Positions 8,806 through 17,128 of a DNA stretch of 42,735 nt are shown piece after piece. The stretch lies in contig JAHJPG010000120.1 of the NCBI GenBank assembly GCA_018819925.1, positions 1-42,735 on the forward strand, given 5' to 3'. The stretch comes from Pseudomonadota bacterium (GTDB lineage Bacteria; Desulfobacterota; Desulfarculia; Desulfarculales; Desulfarculaceae). The notes beneath the pieces were generated by a model. It did not search any database. It saw only the letters and a list, made by a program, of their open reading frames with translations, and had not been told where the DNA came from. The position numbers were made by a program, and so were the translations under genes. Numbering within the stretch: position 1 is the stretch's first letter; each line of letters begins with the position of its first letter.

Positions 8806-8929
8806 GAGGTGTAGCGCGTTTGGGCACATCTCCATCCTTGGCGAAGCGTTTCAGTGCGGTGGGTCGCGGACGCTGGACCAGGGAGGCAAGGCAGCCGGTC
8901 ACGCGGCGATAAAAATCTCGGAGAGGACG

Positions 8930-11332
8930 ATGGTATCCATGGCAAAGGCAATGGGCAGACTGGGATTGGCGATACTGTTGACAGCCGCCTTCAGCTTTGG
9001 AGGGGCCGCAGCCATGGCCCAGACCAAGGATGAGTTTCTGAAAAAAGGCCTTCAGTATTACGATGCCGGCAAGTTCCGCGAGGCGGCTCTGGAGTTCCGC
9101 AACGCGGTGCAAAAGGACCCGCAGTTCGCCGAGGCCCATTATCGTCTGGCCCTTACCTATCTTAAGCTGGGCGACCTGGGCCAGGCCTATCGCCTGTTCT
9201 TCAATGTGGTGACCCTGGACCCGGACAACTTGGACGCCCAGGTGCGCCTGGGACAGATCGCCTTGTTGGGCGGGCGAGTCAACGAAGCCATGGAGCGGGC
9301 CGACATCGTGCTGAAACAGAAACCCAACGACGTGGACTCCTTAGTGCTCAAGAGCCAGGCCTACAGTCAGCTCCAGGAAACCGCCAAGGCGGTGGTGACC
9401 CTGGAAAAAGCCCTTAAACTGGCCCCAAAACGGGCCGACATCCGCGTGCTGCTCGGCCAACTACACGTGGAGGAAGGCCGGCCCGATCTGGCTGAGAAGG
9501 AATTACGCTCGGCCATCCAAATGGCCCCCAAGCTGCTGACCCCCCGCCTGCTGCTGGTGCGTCTATTTTTGAACATCAAGCAGGACGACAAGGCCCTGGA
9601 AACCCTGCGCGAGGCAGCCAAGAGCCATCCCGACGAGGCCCGCTTGCAGCTGATGCTGGTGGAACTGCTCATGCGCATGCACAAGCCGGGCGAGGCCGAG
9701 GACGCCCTGCAAAAGCTGGTGGCCAGCAACCCCAGCCAAGAGCGCCCCCGACTGGCCCTGGCCCGCCTCTACGCGGTAAACGGCCAATTCGACAAGGCCG
9801 AGCAGGCCTATCTGGCCACGGTGCGCCAGTTCCCCAACTCCATGTGGCCCTCCCTGATGGCCGCCCGCTTCTTCGCCTCCCGGGGCCAGGTGCGCGAGGC
9901 CCTGGCCTATCTGAAACAAGCCGCCAACGTGGCCCCGGAATCGCCGGTGCCCATGAACGCCCAGGCCGAGTTGGACCTGGAGCGGGGCCTCCTGGATGAG
10001 GCGGAAAAGCTCGTCGCCCTGGTGCTCAAGAAGTTCCCGGGCAACACCGCGGGCGATATCCTGCAAGGCCGTTTGTTCATCGCCAGAGGCAACCTGGACA
10101 AGGCCATCGCGGTGCTTACTTCGGTGATCCGCCAACGCCCCAACGACTCCGAGGCCCTCTATCGCCGGGCTCAGGCCTTTGCCACCCAGGGCAAACCGCA
10201 GCTGGCCAGGGCCGATCTGCTCAAAGCGGTGCAGGCCGACCCGTCAGACACCCGAGCCCGCTTCCTGTTGGCCGCCCTATTCGCCCGCACCGGCGAACTG
10301 TTGCAGGCCATCGGCCAGATGGACCAAGTCCTGGCCTTGGAGCCCCGCAACCTGGCCGCCTTGGAGATGCGCGGCCGGCTGTACCTGGCTCAAGGCACCT
10401 ACAGCAAGGCTAAACAAGACTTCGCCAACATCATAAAGCAGGCCCCCAAGGCGGCGGCCGGCTATTACCGCATGGGCATGCTGGCCCAGGCCCAGAAGCA
10501 GGACGCGCAGGCCAAGCAGTTCTACGAGGAAGCCCTCGAGCGCAACCCGGCCAACATCGACGCCCTGATGCGCATCGCCTTTATGGATCTGGCCCAGAAA
10601 AAGCCCGAACAGGCCATCAAGCGCGTGCAGGCCCAGATGTCCAAGGTTGAGCGCAAGGATATGATCTACAACCTCTTGGGCGATCTGTACATGATCCAGG
10701 GAAAGCCGGCGGAAGCGGCCCCCCAATTCCAAAAGGCCCTGGACCTGAACCCCCGCCTGGTGACCGCCCTGATGGGCCTGGCCGCCTCGGCCCGAGCCCA
10801 AAACGACGTTGCCAAGAGCGAGCAGTACCTGACCAAGGCCTTGCAGATCGCCCCCAACAACGCCACCGCCTTGGTTGCCCGAGGCGACGTGTACGAGTTG
10901 ATGGGCAAGATTCCGGCAGCCATGGATGATTACCGCAAATCCCTGTCCCTTAACCGTGATTTCGTGCCCGCCTTGAACAACATGGCCTATCTCTTGGCCC
11001 AGGAGGGCGGAGACAAGAACCTCAACGAGGCCCTGCCCCTGATCCAGCGGGCCAAGCGCCTGGCCCCGGGCGATCCCCGGGTGTTGGACACCCTGGGCTG
11101 GGTGCTCAGTCAGCGGGGAGCCCACTCCAGCGCCCTGGTCGAGTTTGAAGAGGCCAAAAAGCTGACCCCCAACAACCCCACCATCTACTACCACCTGGGG
11201 GCCACCTACGTGGCCATGAACAAGTTGGACAAGGCCAAGACAAACCTGAAAAAGGCCCTCTCCCTGGGTGGCGACTTCCGGGAAAAGGCCGCGGCCGAGC
11301 GCCTTCTCAAGCGCCTCGAGGGTAAAAGCTAG
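8930..11332 (+). CDS. prsT: PrsT-like tetratricopeptide-repeat protein of exosortase system
   Basis: An 800-residue exported protein: signal peptide at residues about 9-29 (ending AAAMA), then almost nothing but tandem 34-residue TPR units (for example KKGLQYYDAGKFREAALEF and AHYRLALTYLKLGDLGQAYRLF), some twenty in all, giving a long superhelix. Length and context fit PrsT, the TPR protein encoded in PEP-CTERM/exosortase loci, which probably scaffolds EPS export in the periplasm or at the outer membrane. The start is the ATG at 8930, with GAGAGGA just upstream; the frame is open further upstream, but that part lacks a signal peptide and a ribosome site. A strong terminator follows at 11,362, ending the operon. 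Confidence 0.88.
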   Translation: MVSMAKAMGRLGLAILLTAAFSFGGAAAMAQTKDEFLKKGLQYYDAGKFREAALEFRNAVQKDPQFAEAHYRLALTYLKLGDLGQAYRLFFNVVTLDPDNLDAQVRLGQIALLGGRVNEAMERADIVLKQKPNDVDSLVLKSQAYSQLQETAKAVVTLEKALKLAPKRADIRVLLGQLHVEEGRPDLAEKELRSAIQMAPKLLTPRLLLVRLFLNIKQDDKALETLREAAKSHPDEARLQLMLVELLMRMHKPGEAEDALQKLVASNPSQERPRLALARLYAVNGQFDKAEQAYLATVRQFPNSMWPSLMAARFFASRGQVREALAYLKQAANVAPESPVPMNAQAELDLERGLLDEAEKLVALVLKKFPGNTAGDILQGRLFIARGNLDKAIAVLTSVIRQRPNDSEALYRRAQAFATQGKPQLARADLLKAVQADPSDTRARFLLAALFARTGELLQAIGQMDQVLALEPRNLAALEMRGRLYLAQGTYSKAKQDFANIIKQAPKAAAGYYRMGMLAQAQKQDAQAKQFYEEALERNPANIDALMRIAFMDLAQKKPEQAIKRVQAQMSKVERKDMIYNLLGDLYMIQGKPAEAAPQFQKALDLNPRLVTALMGLAASARAQNDVAKSEQYLTKALQIAPNNATALVARGDVYELMGKIPAAMDDYRKSLSLNRDFVPALNNMAYLLAQEGGDKNLNEALPLIQRAKRLAPGDPRVLDTLGWVLSQRGAHSSALVEFEEAKKLTPNNPTIYYHLGATYVAMNKLDKAKTNLKKALSLGGDFREKAAAERLLKRLEGKS

Positions 11333-11361
11333 ACAGCAATCCCTAGCAAACGCCGACTCAA

Positions 11362-11392
11362 GCGCCGCCCGTCGGGGCGGTGCTTTTTTTTT
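11362..11392 (+). terminator. Rho-independent terminator of the EPS/exosortase operon
   Basis: A 9-bp GC-rich stem (GCGCCGCCC / GGGCGGTGC, one G-U pair) with a 4-base loop is followed directly by nine T residues. It lies 29 bases after the TPR gene and marks the end of the first transcription unit. Confidence 0.92.
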
Positions 11393-11417
11393 AGGCCCTA
11401 TAAGCCAGGGCGGGAAG

Positions 11418-12170
11418 TCAATGGGCGGTCGCGCCGATCTTTTCAAAGACGGTGTGCAGCCAGATGGGCCGTGGCGAAGCCCAGCGGGTCTGCAACTGGC
11501 TCAGGGCCAACCCCGCCTTGGCCAGGGCCTTCTGCCAGGCGGGGACCACCGGAGGGGTGGTCAGGGGGTCCCGCAGAACCCGCCGCGCTCCTCATGGCCA
11601 TCGGCCCCCCAGAGGTTGCCGGCCATATCCATGAGTCAGGCGCTCAGGGCGTTGGTGCGCTCGGTCTCGCTGGCCATGAAGTTTTGCTGCCGCACCCGGC
11701 AGCGGTCCATGAGCCCTGCCAACTTGGCGAGGTCAAAGGAGTTGAAGTGGCCCCAGGGCCGGTTGCGCCGGCCACGGTTGTGGCAGCGGGTGCGGCCGAT
11801 GCGGATGCCCTGGCGATAGGGGACGCCCACCACCAACTCATGGCGGGCCACCCTCTGTATCTCCGAGCAGGCCCGTGCCAGGTTGGCCGGGGGGGGTGTG
11901 CTCCACCTCGGTGCAAACCACCACGTCGAAGCTTTCGTCCGGGAACCGCAGGGCAGCCACATCGCCTTTCACCGGGGTGATGCCCGGGATGGAGATGTCA
12001 GGTTTTTCCAGGTCCAGGGCGCTAACTTGGCTGAAGCGCTCCAGAAGCAGCTCAGTAAAGTAGCCGCCCCGGGCCCCTATCTCCAGGGCGCTTTGCCGCC
12101 CCCTGGGCATCAGGCGCACGAGGTCGGCGATGCGCTCTTGCTCCTTGGCTGAAAAGCGTTCCAGGTCCAT
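11418..12170 (-). pseudogene. Decayed SAM-dependent methyltransferase
   Basis: Read on the minus strand from the ATG at 12,168-12,170 (with AGGAGGGAGC just upstream), the protein begins MDLERFSAKEQERIADL and contains the SAM-binding strand ALEIGARGGYFTELLL, the acidic turn ALDLEKPD and SFDVVVCTEVEH. At a run of eight C residues (11,889-11,896 on the plus strand) the frame shifts; homologous-looking sequence (PPANLARACSEIQRVARHELVVGVPYRQG) continues in another frame. A TGA at 11,636-11,638 then interrupts it, and after a second frameshift the C-terminus runs to TGA at 11,418. Three separate lesions make a dead gene more likely than one sequencing error. It would have been a class I methyltransferase of about 250 residues, probably acting on surface glycan or lipid. 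It is convergent with the EPS operon. Confidence 0.8.
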
Positions 12171-12209
12171 GCTCCCTCCTGCTGGCGCCGACGCTCCACC
12201 GCTGCCGGG

Positions 12210-12244
12210 GCGGTTGCTTATCAAGGTGCGGTTGCTTATCAAGG
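12210..12244. repeat. Tandem 17-bp direct repeat upstream of secreted protein
   Basis: The 17-mer GCGGTTGCTTATCAAGG occurs twice with one base between copies (12,210-12,226 and 12,228-12,244). A degenerate third unit (GTTGCCTATTC) follows. The block sits between the decayed methyltransferase and the gene at 12,303, where an operator would be expected. Confidence 0.75.
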
Positions 12245-12262
12245 CATAGTTGCCTATTCTAA

Positions 12263-12278
12263 TATTCAGGTATTCAGG
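12263..12278. repeat. Tandem TATTCAGG repeat
   Basis: Two exact, adjacent copies of TATTCAGG lie 25-40 bases before the ATG at 12,303, within the AT-rich stretch where a promoter would sit. This could be part of a regulatory site; nothing else in the sequence decides this. Confidence 0.5.
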
Positions 12279-12302
12279 GGATATTTCTGAAAGGTAATTA
12301 TC

Positions 12303-14006
12303 ATGTTTGAACGGTCAACACGGCGTGGACTCGCCACGCTCCTTTTCGGCTTGGCCTTGTTGGCCCTGCTGGGGCCGGCAAGGATGTGCTTGGCGACGGC
12401 GCCCCAGGCCGACCCCACCGCGCCGGCCTACCGGGGCTTCTTTCCCCCGCCCCAGCCCGTCGGCGAGGTGCCCCTCACCCTGGTGCCCCACCCCCGCGCC
12501 TTGTCCCAGGTGGTGCCGGTGAGCTTCGGTATACCTTTCCCCCCCGGCTGCGTAAGCGATCCCAAGCTGATCTCCCTGGCGGACAACACCGGCCAGGAAA
12601 TGCCCATTCACGTGGAGGTGCTGGCCCGCTGGCTGCCACCGGTGCCCGGCGCACCCTGCATCCGGGCGGTGCTCATCCAGTACCAGGACTACATGGCCTC
12701 CCCGATGCCGCGCACCTACACCCTGCGTTGGGGCAAGCCCCGCCAAAAAACCATGGCCAGGGGCTGGCCGGCCTCGCGGGCTTGGCTCTCGCTTACCGAC
12801 AACTCCTACCCCGCCTTTACGGTGAAAGACCCCACGGTGTGGGCCCTGCTGCCCGCCTCCTGGCTGGGCCAAGCCTTAATCAAAGGGCGTCTGGCTCCAG
12901 CGGGAACCCATCCGGAGTTGAATTGGCTGCACGATGCACACGGAGGTTTTTACAAACAGGCCATCAACCAGCCTATTCTAACGGCATGGCAAAAAAGACC
13001 CGGTATAAATGTTCAAAAGCACTATGGCGTTGATTACCTGAAGAATTCTGAGCCCTGGCTCTTTGACCGCACCACCACCATCTTTCTGCGCTATCTGACC
13101 ACCGGTGGCCTCGAGCCTTTCAAGTTCGCCCTGCGTGATGCGCAGTACTATGCCCACAACGTCCAAGAAAACGGCAGATTCTCCCTGCTGGCCGATGGAA
13201 GGCTGCGCAACGTCATGTACGGCAACCAAGAAGCCCTGACCATCGCATGGTTTTTCAGTGGCCTGCCCGCGTTGCAGACTGCTTCCCAAAGGCTGGTAAA
13301 GCTTCTCGATGCCTGGTATCCAGAGTACAGCCCGGAGCGCACCTTTTGGACCGAGCGCCACCTGGCCTTTCACCTGATGATCGCGACCGCCGCCTATGAG
13401 ATGACCGGCGATCCAGCTCTTTTAAAACGCGCCCGCCATGCTTTTGACATAGCCTACGGCATGCAGACCACGCCCCCGCCGGGCGCCCCGGCCGACGGCT
13501 GCCTGATCCACACCGGGGTGCAGCACTCCTCGAAGGTTAAGGGGTGGATCTGCAGCCCCTGGATGTCGGTGTTTTTAGCCGACGCCATCATGCGCTATTA
13601 CCTCATCAGCGCCGACCCCAGGGTTCCTGAGTCAATAATGATGTTGGGCGATTATTTGGTTAATATGGGGACTTATCGCTTTTATTACAAATCCGCCAAA
13701 TCCACTTACACTTGGCCCTATTACCTTGCCAGTTCGGTGTTAAAAACAGACCCCGCCTCTGACGATTGGCAACACGCACTTGATACAAGCAAAATTTTGG
13801 CTGCGTCAATTTACTTTGCCCGCAAGCAAAATCTACCTTATAAAAAATACCGGCAGTTATATGACGAGCTGATCATCTCGGCCCGTGCAACTTTGCCCAA
13901 AAAACACGGCGGACGAGAAACCGCCTACTCTTTGCACCCTCGGCGTAAGTTCAGTTGGTGGTTCCGCACCACCGCCGATATCCCCTGGCTGCTCAATCAG
14001 CCTTGA
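12303..14006 (+). CDS. Secreted carbohydrate-active-enzyme-like protein, unknown specificity
   Basis: A 567-residue exported protein with a signal peptide (twin-arginine-like RR at residues 7-8, hydrophobic core to about residue 24, then a plausible LATA site). The N-terminal part, with VPVSFGIPFPPGCVSDPKLISLADNTGQEMPIHVEV, resembles the beta-sandwich domain seen in exo-rhamnogalacturonan-lyase/YetA-like proteins. The C-terminal half has repeating helical patterns (for example FHLMIATAAYEMTGDPALLKRARHAFDIAYG) typical of an alpha/alpha toroid found in many glycosidases and lyases. I cannot assign a substrate. The ATG has AAAGG upstream, and direct repeats lie before it. Its 3' end overlaps the convergent methyltransferase by 14 bases. 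The last 250 codons are less GC-rich than the first, which may point to a mosaic origin. Confidence 0.72.
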   Translation: MFERSTRRGLATLLFGLALLALLGPARMCLATAPQADPTAPAYRGFFPPPQPVGEVPLTLVPHPRALSQVVPVSFGIPFPPGCVSDPKLISLADNTGQEMPIHVEVLARWLPPVPGAPCIRAVLIQYQDYMASPMPRTYTLRWGKPRQKTMARGWPASRAWLSLTDNSYPAFTVKDPTVWALLPASWLGQALIKGRLAPAGTHPELNWLHDAHGGFYKQAINQPILTAWQKRPGINVQKHYGVDYLKNSEPWLFDRTTTIFLRYLTTGGLEPFKFALRDAQYYAHNVQENGRFSLLADGRLRNVMYGNQEALTIAWFFSGLPALQTASQRLVKLLDAWYPEYSPERTFWTERHLAFHLMIATAAYEMTGDPALLKRARHAFDIAYGMQTTPPPGAPADGCLIHTGVQHSSKVKGWICSPWMSVFLADAIMRYYLISADPRVPESIMMLGDYLVNMGTYRFYYKSAKSTYTWPYYLASSVLKTDPASDDWQHALDTSKILAASIYFARKQNLPYKKYRQLYDELIISARATLPKKHGGRETAYSLHPRRKFSWWFRTTADIPWLLNQP

Positions 14007-14907
14007 GCACCGCCAAGGCCATGCGGGCCCCCAGGTCCCTGGGCTCATAGCGGCCAGCGAAATCAGGGGCTAAACGCAGGCGCGACAGCAGGGCCAGATC
14101 GTCCTGGTCCGGCCACCACACCCGCTGGTACACCAGCCGCAGCCCGGCGGCCCGGAACAGCGCCAGATATTGGGGCAGGCGCAGGCGGTTCTGATAGTGC
14201 AGGCCGCTGTTGACCAGGCGCCAGCGGGCCTGGTCCAAGGTCAGGAAGTTGTAAACGCTGATGGAGGGATCGAAGTCGGCGTAGTGGTCCTGCATGTTCC
14301 ACAGGTGGCAGATCACCCCCCGGGAGCTCGCCAGGCGGCGGCATTCGGCCAGGATGGCCGGCAGATCCCCGGCGGGAATGTGCTCCAATACGTGGCTGGA
14401 GCTCACCAGGTCGAATCTGCCCGCCTCCAGGCCGGTGGCCCGGGCGTCGGCCGGAGCCTGGTAGGTGATGCCCAGGGCCCGCTCCAGTTGGGCCGTGCTG
14501 GCCGGGGCCCGGGCGGGCCAGGGCCGCAGATCCCTTCCCGCCAGGGCGCACAGCCGGGGCCACTGGGCCCGCAGGTCATCCATGGCTTGGGCCAAGAGGT
14601 CCCATTGGGCCAGGGGGCGCAAATCCACCAGCACCTGGCTCTCCACCCCAAGGGAGCATAGGGACAGGGCGGTGGCCAGATCCTGGCCGGCTCCGAATTC
14701 ATAGGCGCGCCGCGGCCCTTGTGGCAAGGAGCCCCAGAGGCGGGCCGCCTGCATATATTCCACCGCGTTTTTGAAATGCCCCACCAAAAGCTCGGCCGGG
14801 CGGGGCAAGCCATGAGTGATGTAGCGCTGCAAAAGGTAGTTGAGCCGCTGCCCCCGGGGCAGGCCGGATAAGATTTTTTGTAGGCCGGCCTTGGCCAGCC
14901 ACTTCAT
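13993..14907 (-). CDS. SAM-dependent methyltransferase (class I)
   Basis: A 304-residue soluble protein. A Rossmann methyltransferase core lies between about residues 65 and 210: YEFGAGQDLATALSL (SAM-binding loop), VLVDLRPLAQ, then FDLVSSSHVLEHIPAGDLPAILAECRRLASSRGVICHLW, the hallmark post-motif of type 11/12 methyltransferases. The target is probably a sugar or lipid-linked glycan, judging by the company it keeps; this is inference. It forms a two-gene minus-strand operon with the GT2 gene: the GT2 stop overlaps this ATG (ATGA, 14,904-14,907). Unlike the neighbouring decayed methyltransferase at 11,418-12,170, it is intact. Confidence 0.85.
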   Translation of the reverse strand: MKWLAKAGLQKILSGLPRGQRLNYLLQRYITHGLPRPAELLVGHFKNAVEYMQAARLWGSLPQGPRRAYEFGAGQDLATALSLCSLGVESQVLVDLRPLAQWDLLAQAMDDLRAQWPRLCALAGRDLRPWPARAPASTAQLERALGITYQAPADARATGLEAGRFDLVSSSHVLEHIPAGDLPAILAECRRLASSRGVICHLWNMQDHYADFDPSISVYNFLTLDQARWRLVNSGLHYQNRLRLPQYLALFRAAGLRLVYQRVWWPDQDDLALLSRLRLAPDFAGRYEPRDLGARMALAVLKAD

Positions 14908-15842
14908 GCCGGGACCTCCCAGGCGGCCAGGCGGGGGGCAAGTTCACGGGCCAGAGCATCTATGTGGCGGGCGGACACATGGTCGCGGTCAAAGCAGTAG
15001 CGGTGCTTAAGCAGGTAATAGATGATGCCCCGCATGTGGCTGATGGACAGGCGGGACAGGGGGCGCTTGTGGGTAATCTGGCGGGTGTGATGCATCACCC
15101 GCAAGTAGGGATAGTACATCACCGCCCGCCCCGCCTTCCAGCAGCGCAGGCACCAGTCCACGTCCTCGGGTGAATAGAAGATGCGCTCGTCCAGGGGGCC
15201 CACCAAGTCAAAGAGTTCGCGCCGGAAAAACCAGCAGCAGCTAATGGCCGTATGCACCGGCCGGGGCCGCTCAAAGGGAAAATCCGGGTACCAGTCGGTG
15301 TTGCGTTTGGGCCCGCCCCCCATTATGCCCGGCAGCTTGCGCAGCTTGTCACTCAGGGTGGGCAACATCTTAACCGAGTTGTAGACATGTCCGTTGGGCG
15401 TGAGGATGCACGGGGCGGCGATGCCCACTTGGGGAAAATCGTTTAGAAAGCCAAGCACTCCGGCCAGGCCATTTTGCAAAAGCTCGGCATCGGAGTCCAT
15501 GATGCAGACAAACCGGCCCCTCGCCTGCCTCAAGGCCAGGTTGCGCGGCATGGTGGTGCCATAGTTGCGGCCCAGAGTGAGCACGCACAGACGCGGGCCC
15601 AGCACCCGGCTGTAGGCCTCCAACAACTTGGCGGTCTGGTCCCGCGAACCGTTGTCCACCACCCATATTTCCCAGTCCATGCCTGCCTGGGCCGCCATGA
15701 GCGCGGCTGAATTAAGAGCGCCGGGAAGACGGCTGGCGTCGTTGTGGGAGATAATGACAAAGCTGATGTCACGCGATGCAGCCACCGGCGGCTGCATCGG
15801 GCAGCTACTTGATGTAATAATTGTTTTGTTGGATAATTGCAT
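14904..15842 (-). CDS. Glycosyltransferase family 2
   Basis: A 312-residue GT-A enzyme. The nucleotide-sugar half shows ISFVIISHNDASRLPGALNS, WVVDNGSRDQTAKLL and the metal-binding CIMDSDAEL (DxD-type). The acceptor half has FYSPEDVDWCLRCWKAG, as in rhamnosyl- and galactosyltransferase-like GT2 proteins. It would add one sugar to a lipid-linked repeat at the inner face of the membrane. The ATG at 15,842 is chosen; a TTG two codons upstream is in frame, and the first 20 residues are poorly conserved-looking, so an internal start is possible. It is coupled to the methyltransferase downstream and divergent from the GT4 at 15,941. Confidence 0.88.
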   Translation of the reverse strand: MQLSNKTIITSSSCPMQPPVAASRDISFVIISHNDASRLPGALNSAALMAAQAGMDWEIWVVDNGSRDQTAKLLEAYSRVLGPRLCVLTLGRNYGTTMPRNLALRQARGRFVCIMDSDAELLQNGLAGVLGFLNDFPQVGIAAPCILTPNGHVYNSVKMLPTLSDKLRKLPGIMGGGPKRNTDWYPDFPFERPRPVHTAISCCWFFRRELFDLVGPLDERIFYSPEDVDWCLRCWKAGRAVMYYPYLRVMHHTRQITHKRPLSRLSISHMRGIIYYLLKHRYCFDRDHVSARHIDALARELAPRLAAWEVPA

Positions 15843-15906
15843 GGTCAATTCTTTAAAACATCCCTCTTTGTCCGGCGAATAACAACAATTAATCCAGCGT
15901 TTATAG

Positions 15907-15924
15907 TAAACTTTTTAAAGTTTA
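15907..15924. repeat. Perfect palindrome in divergent promoter region
   Basis: TAAACTTT and AAAGTTTA form 8-bp arms separated by TT, five bases before the ribosome site (GAGGA, 15,929-15,933) of the GT4 gene. It could be an operator or a 5' mRNA hairpin that limits translation. The region is shared by the divergent GT2 and GT4 genes. Confidence 0.5.
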
Positions 15925-15940
15925 GCATGAGGAAATTTCA

Positions 15941-17125
15941 ATGCCCGACGCGCCAGAGCTTAAAAAGTCATCACCCGTGCGCGTGCTGGCCTTCACCAAT
16001 CAATATCCAAATCCATTGTATCCCGATTGGGCCCCCTTTAACAGACAACAGTTATCAGAACTGGCCAAGCTGTGCCCCCTGAATCTGGTGGCTCCGGTGC
16101 CCTGGCCTGAAATGCTCAGAGCCCGCCGCTTTTGCCTGCCGCCCCAGGTCCAGCCCTTCCCGGTGCGGTGGCCGGTGTTTTGGTTTATGCCCCGCACGGG
16201 CTTCGCCACCCATGGCCGCAGCCTCTTTTACTCCTGCTGGCCGGCCCTCAGCGCCGCCGCCCGGGAGCACCACCCGGACGTGCTTTTCGCCACTTGGCTC
16301 TATCCCCTGGGACAGGCCGCCCTGTTGGCCGCCAAGCGCCTGGGTCTTCCCCTGGTCATCAAGGTTCACGGCAGCGATCTGCTGGTCCACAAAAACAAGC
16401 CCGCCATTTTGCCCATGCTGCGTCAGGTTTTGCAACAGGCCGCGGCGGTAATCGCGGTGAGTCCCAATCTGGCCCAAGAAGCCCAGGCCCAGGGGGCTGA
16501 CCCGGACAAGGTTTTCCTGGTGCCCAACGGGGTGGACCAGGAGCTTTTCGCGCCCGGCGACAAGCGGGCAGCCCGGCGGCAACTGGGCCTGACCGACGAC
16601 GGCCCCGTGGCCCTGTTCGTGGGCCGGCTTGTGCCGGGCAAGGGCCTGGAAATGGCCCTTGAAGCGTTGGCCGCCCTGCCCGAGGCCAGGCTCCTGGTGG
16701 TTGGCGACGGCCCCCTGCGCTCGGCCCTGGAGGCCCAGGCGGGGCGGCTTGCCCTGGGCCAGCGGGTGATTTGGGCCGGGCCCCAGCCACACGGCGACAT
16801 TCCCCGCTACCTGGCCGCCGCCGACCTGCTGGTGCTGCCCAGCATGTCCGAGGGCGAGCCCAACGTGATCCTGGAGGCCCTTAGCTGCGGACGGCCGGTG
16901 GTGGCCTCCCGGGTGGGCAACATCGCGGGCATGGTGGAGCACGGACGCGAGGGCCTGCTTTTTCCCGCTGGCGACCAGGAGCTTTTTGTGAAATACATGG
17001 GTGAGGCTCTGGAGCGCTCCTGGGACCCCCGGACGTTGCGCCAGAGCGTGGCCGGGCGCAGTTGGGCCGGCGGGGCCCGCAAAATACTTCAGGTGCTCGC
17101 GCAAGCCAGCGGAAAAAAACTTTAG
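15941..17125 (+). CDS. Glycosyltransferase family 4
   Basis: A 394-residue GT-B enzyme. The N-terminal acceptor domain contains NQYPNPLYPDWAPFNRQQ and KVHGSDLL. The C-terminal donor domain opens at ALFVGRLVPGKGLEMALEAL and carries the retaining EX7E motif EGEPNVILE, followed by CGRPVVASRVGNIAGMVEHG and GLLFPAGD. It probably transfers a hexose from a nucleotide sugar to a lipid-linked glycan. The ATG has GAGGA seven bases upstream. A second GT4 gene follows three bases after its stop, so the two are likely one transcription unit. Confidence 0.92.
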   Translation: MPDAPELKKSSPVRVLAFTNQYPNPLYPDWAPFNRQQLSELAKLCPLNLVAPVPWPEMLRARRFCLPPQVQPFPVRWPVFWFMPRTGFATHGRSLFYSCWPALSAAAREHHPDVLFATWLYPLGQAALLAAKRLGLPLVIKVHGSDLLVHKNKPAILPMLRQVLQQAAAVIAVSPNLAQEAQAQGADPDKVFLVPNGVDQELFAPGDKRAARRQLGLTDDGPVALFVGRLVPGKGLEMALEALAALPEARLLVVGDGPLRSALEAQAGRLALGQRVIWAGPQPHGDIPRYLAAADLLVLPSMSEGEPNVILEALSCGRPVVASRVGNIAGMVEHGREGLLFPAGDQELFVKYMGEALERSWDPRTLRQSVAGRSWAGGARKILQVLAQASGKKL

Positions 17126-17128
17126 CCC

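Noticed and set aside
8820-8915. A possible c-di-GMP (GEMM) riboswitch in the PrsT leader
   Set aside because: GGCAAGGCAGCCGG is suggestive, but the conserved core elements of the GEMM class (the GCAAAGC-type block and the matching receptor) are not present.
12210-12262. A short CRISPR-like array
   Set aside because: Only two exact units with a one-base gap and no spacers, and no cas genes nearby; a tandem duplication or operator is simpler.
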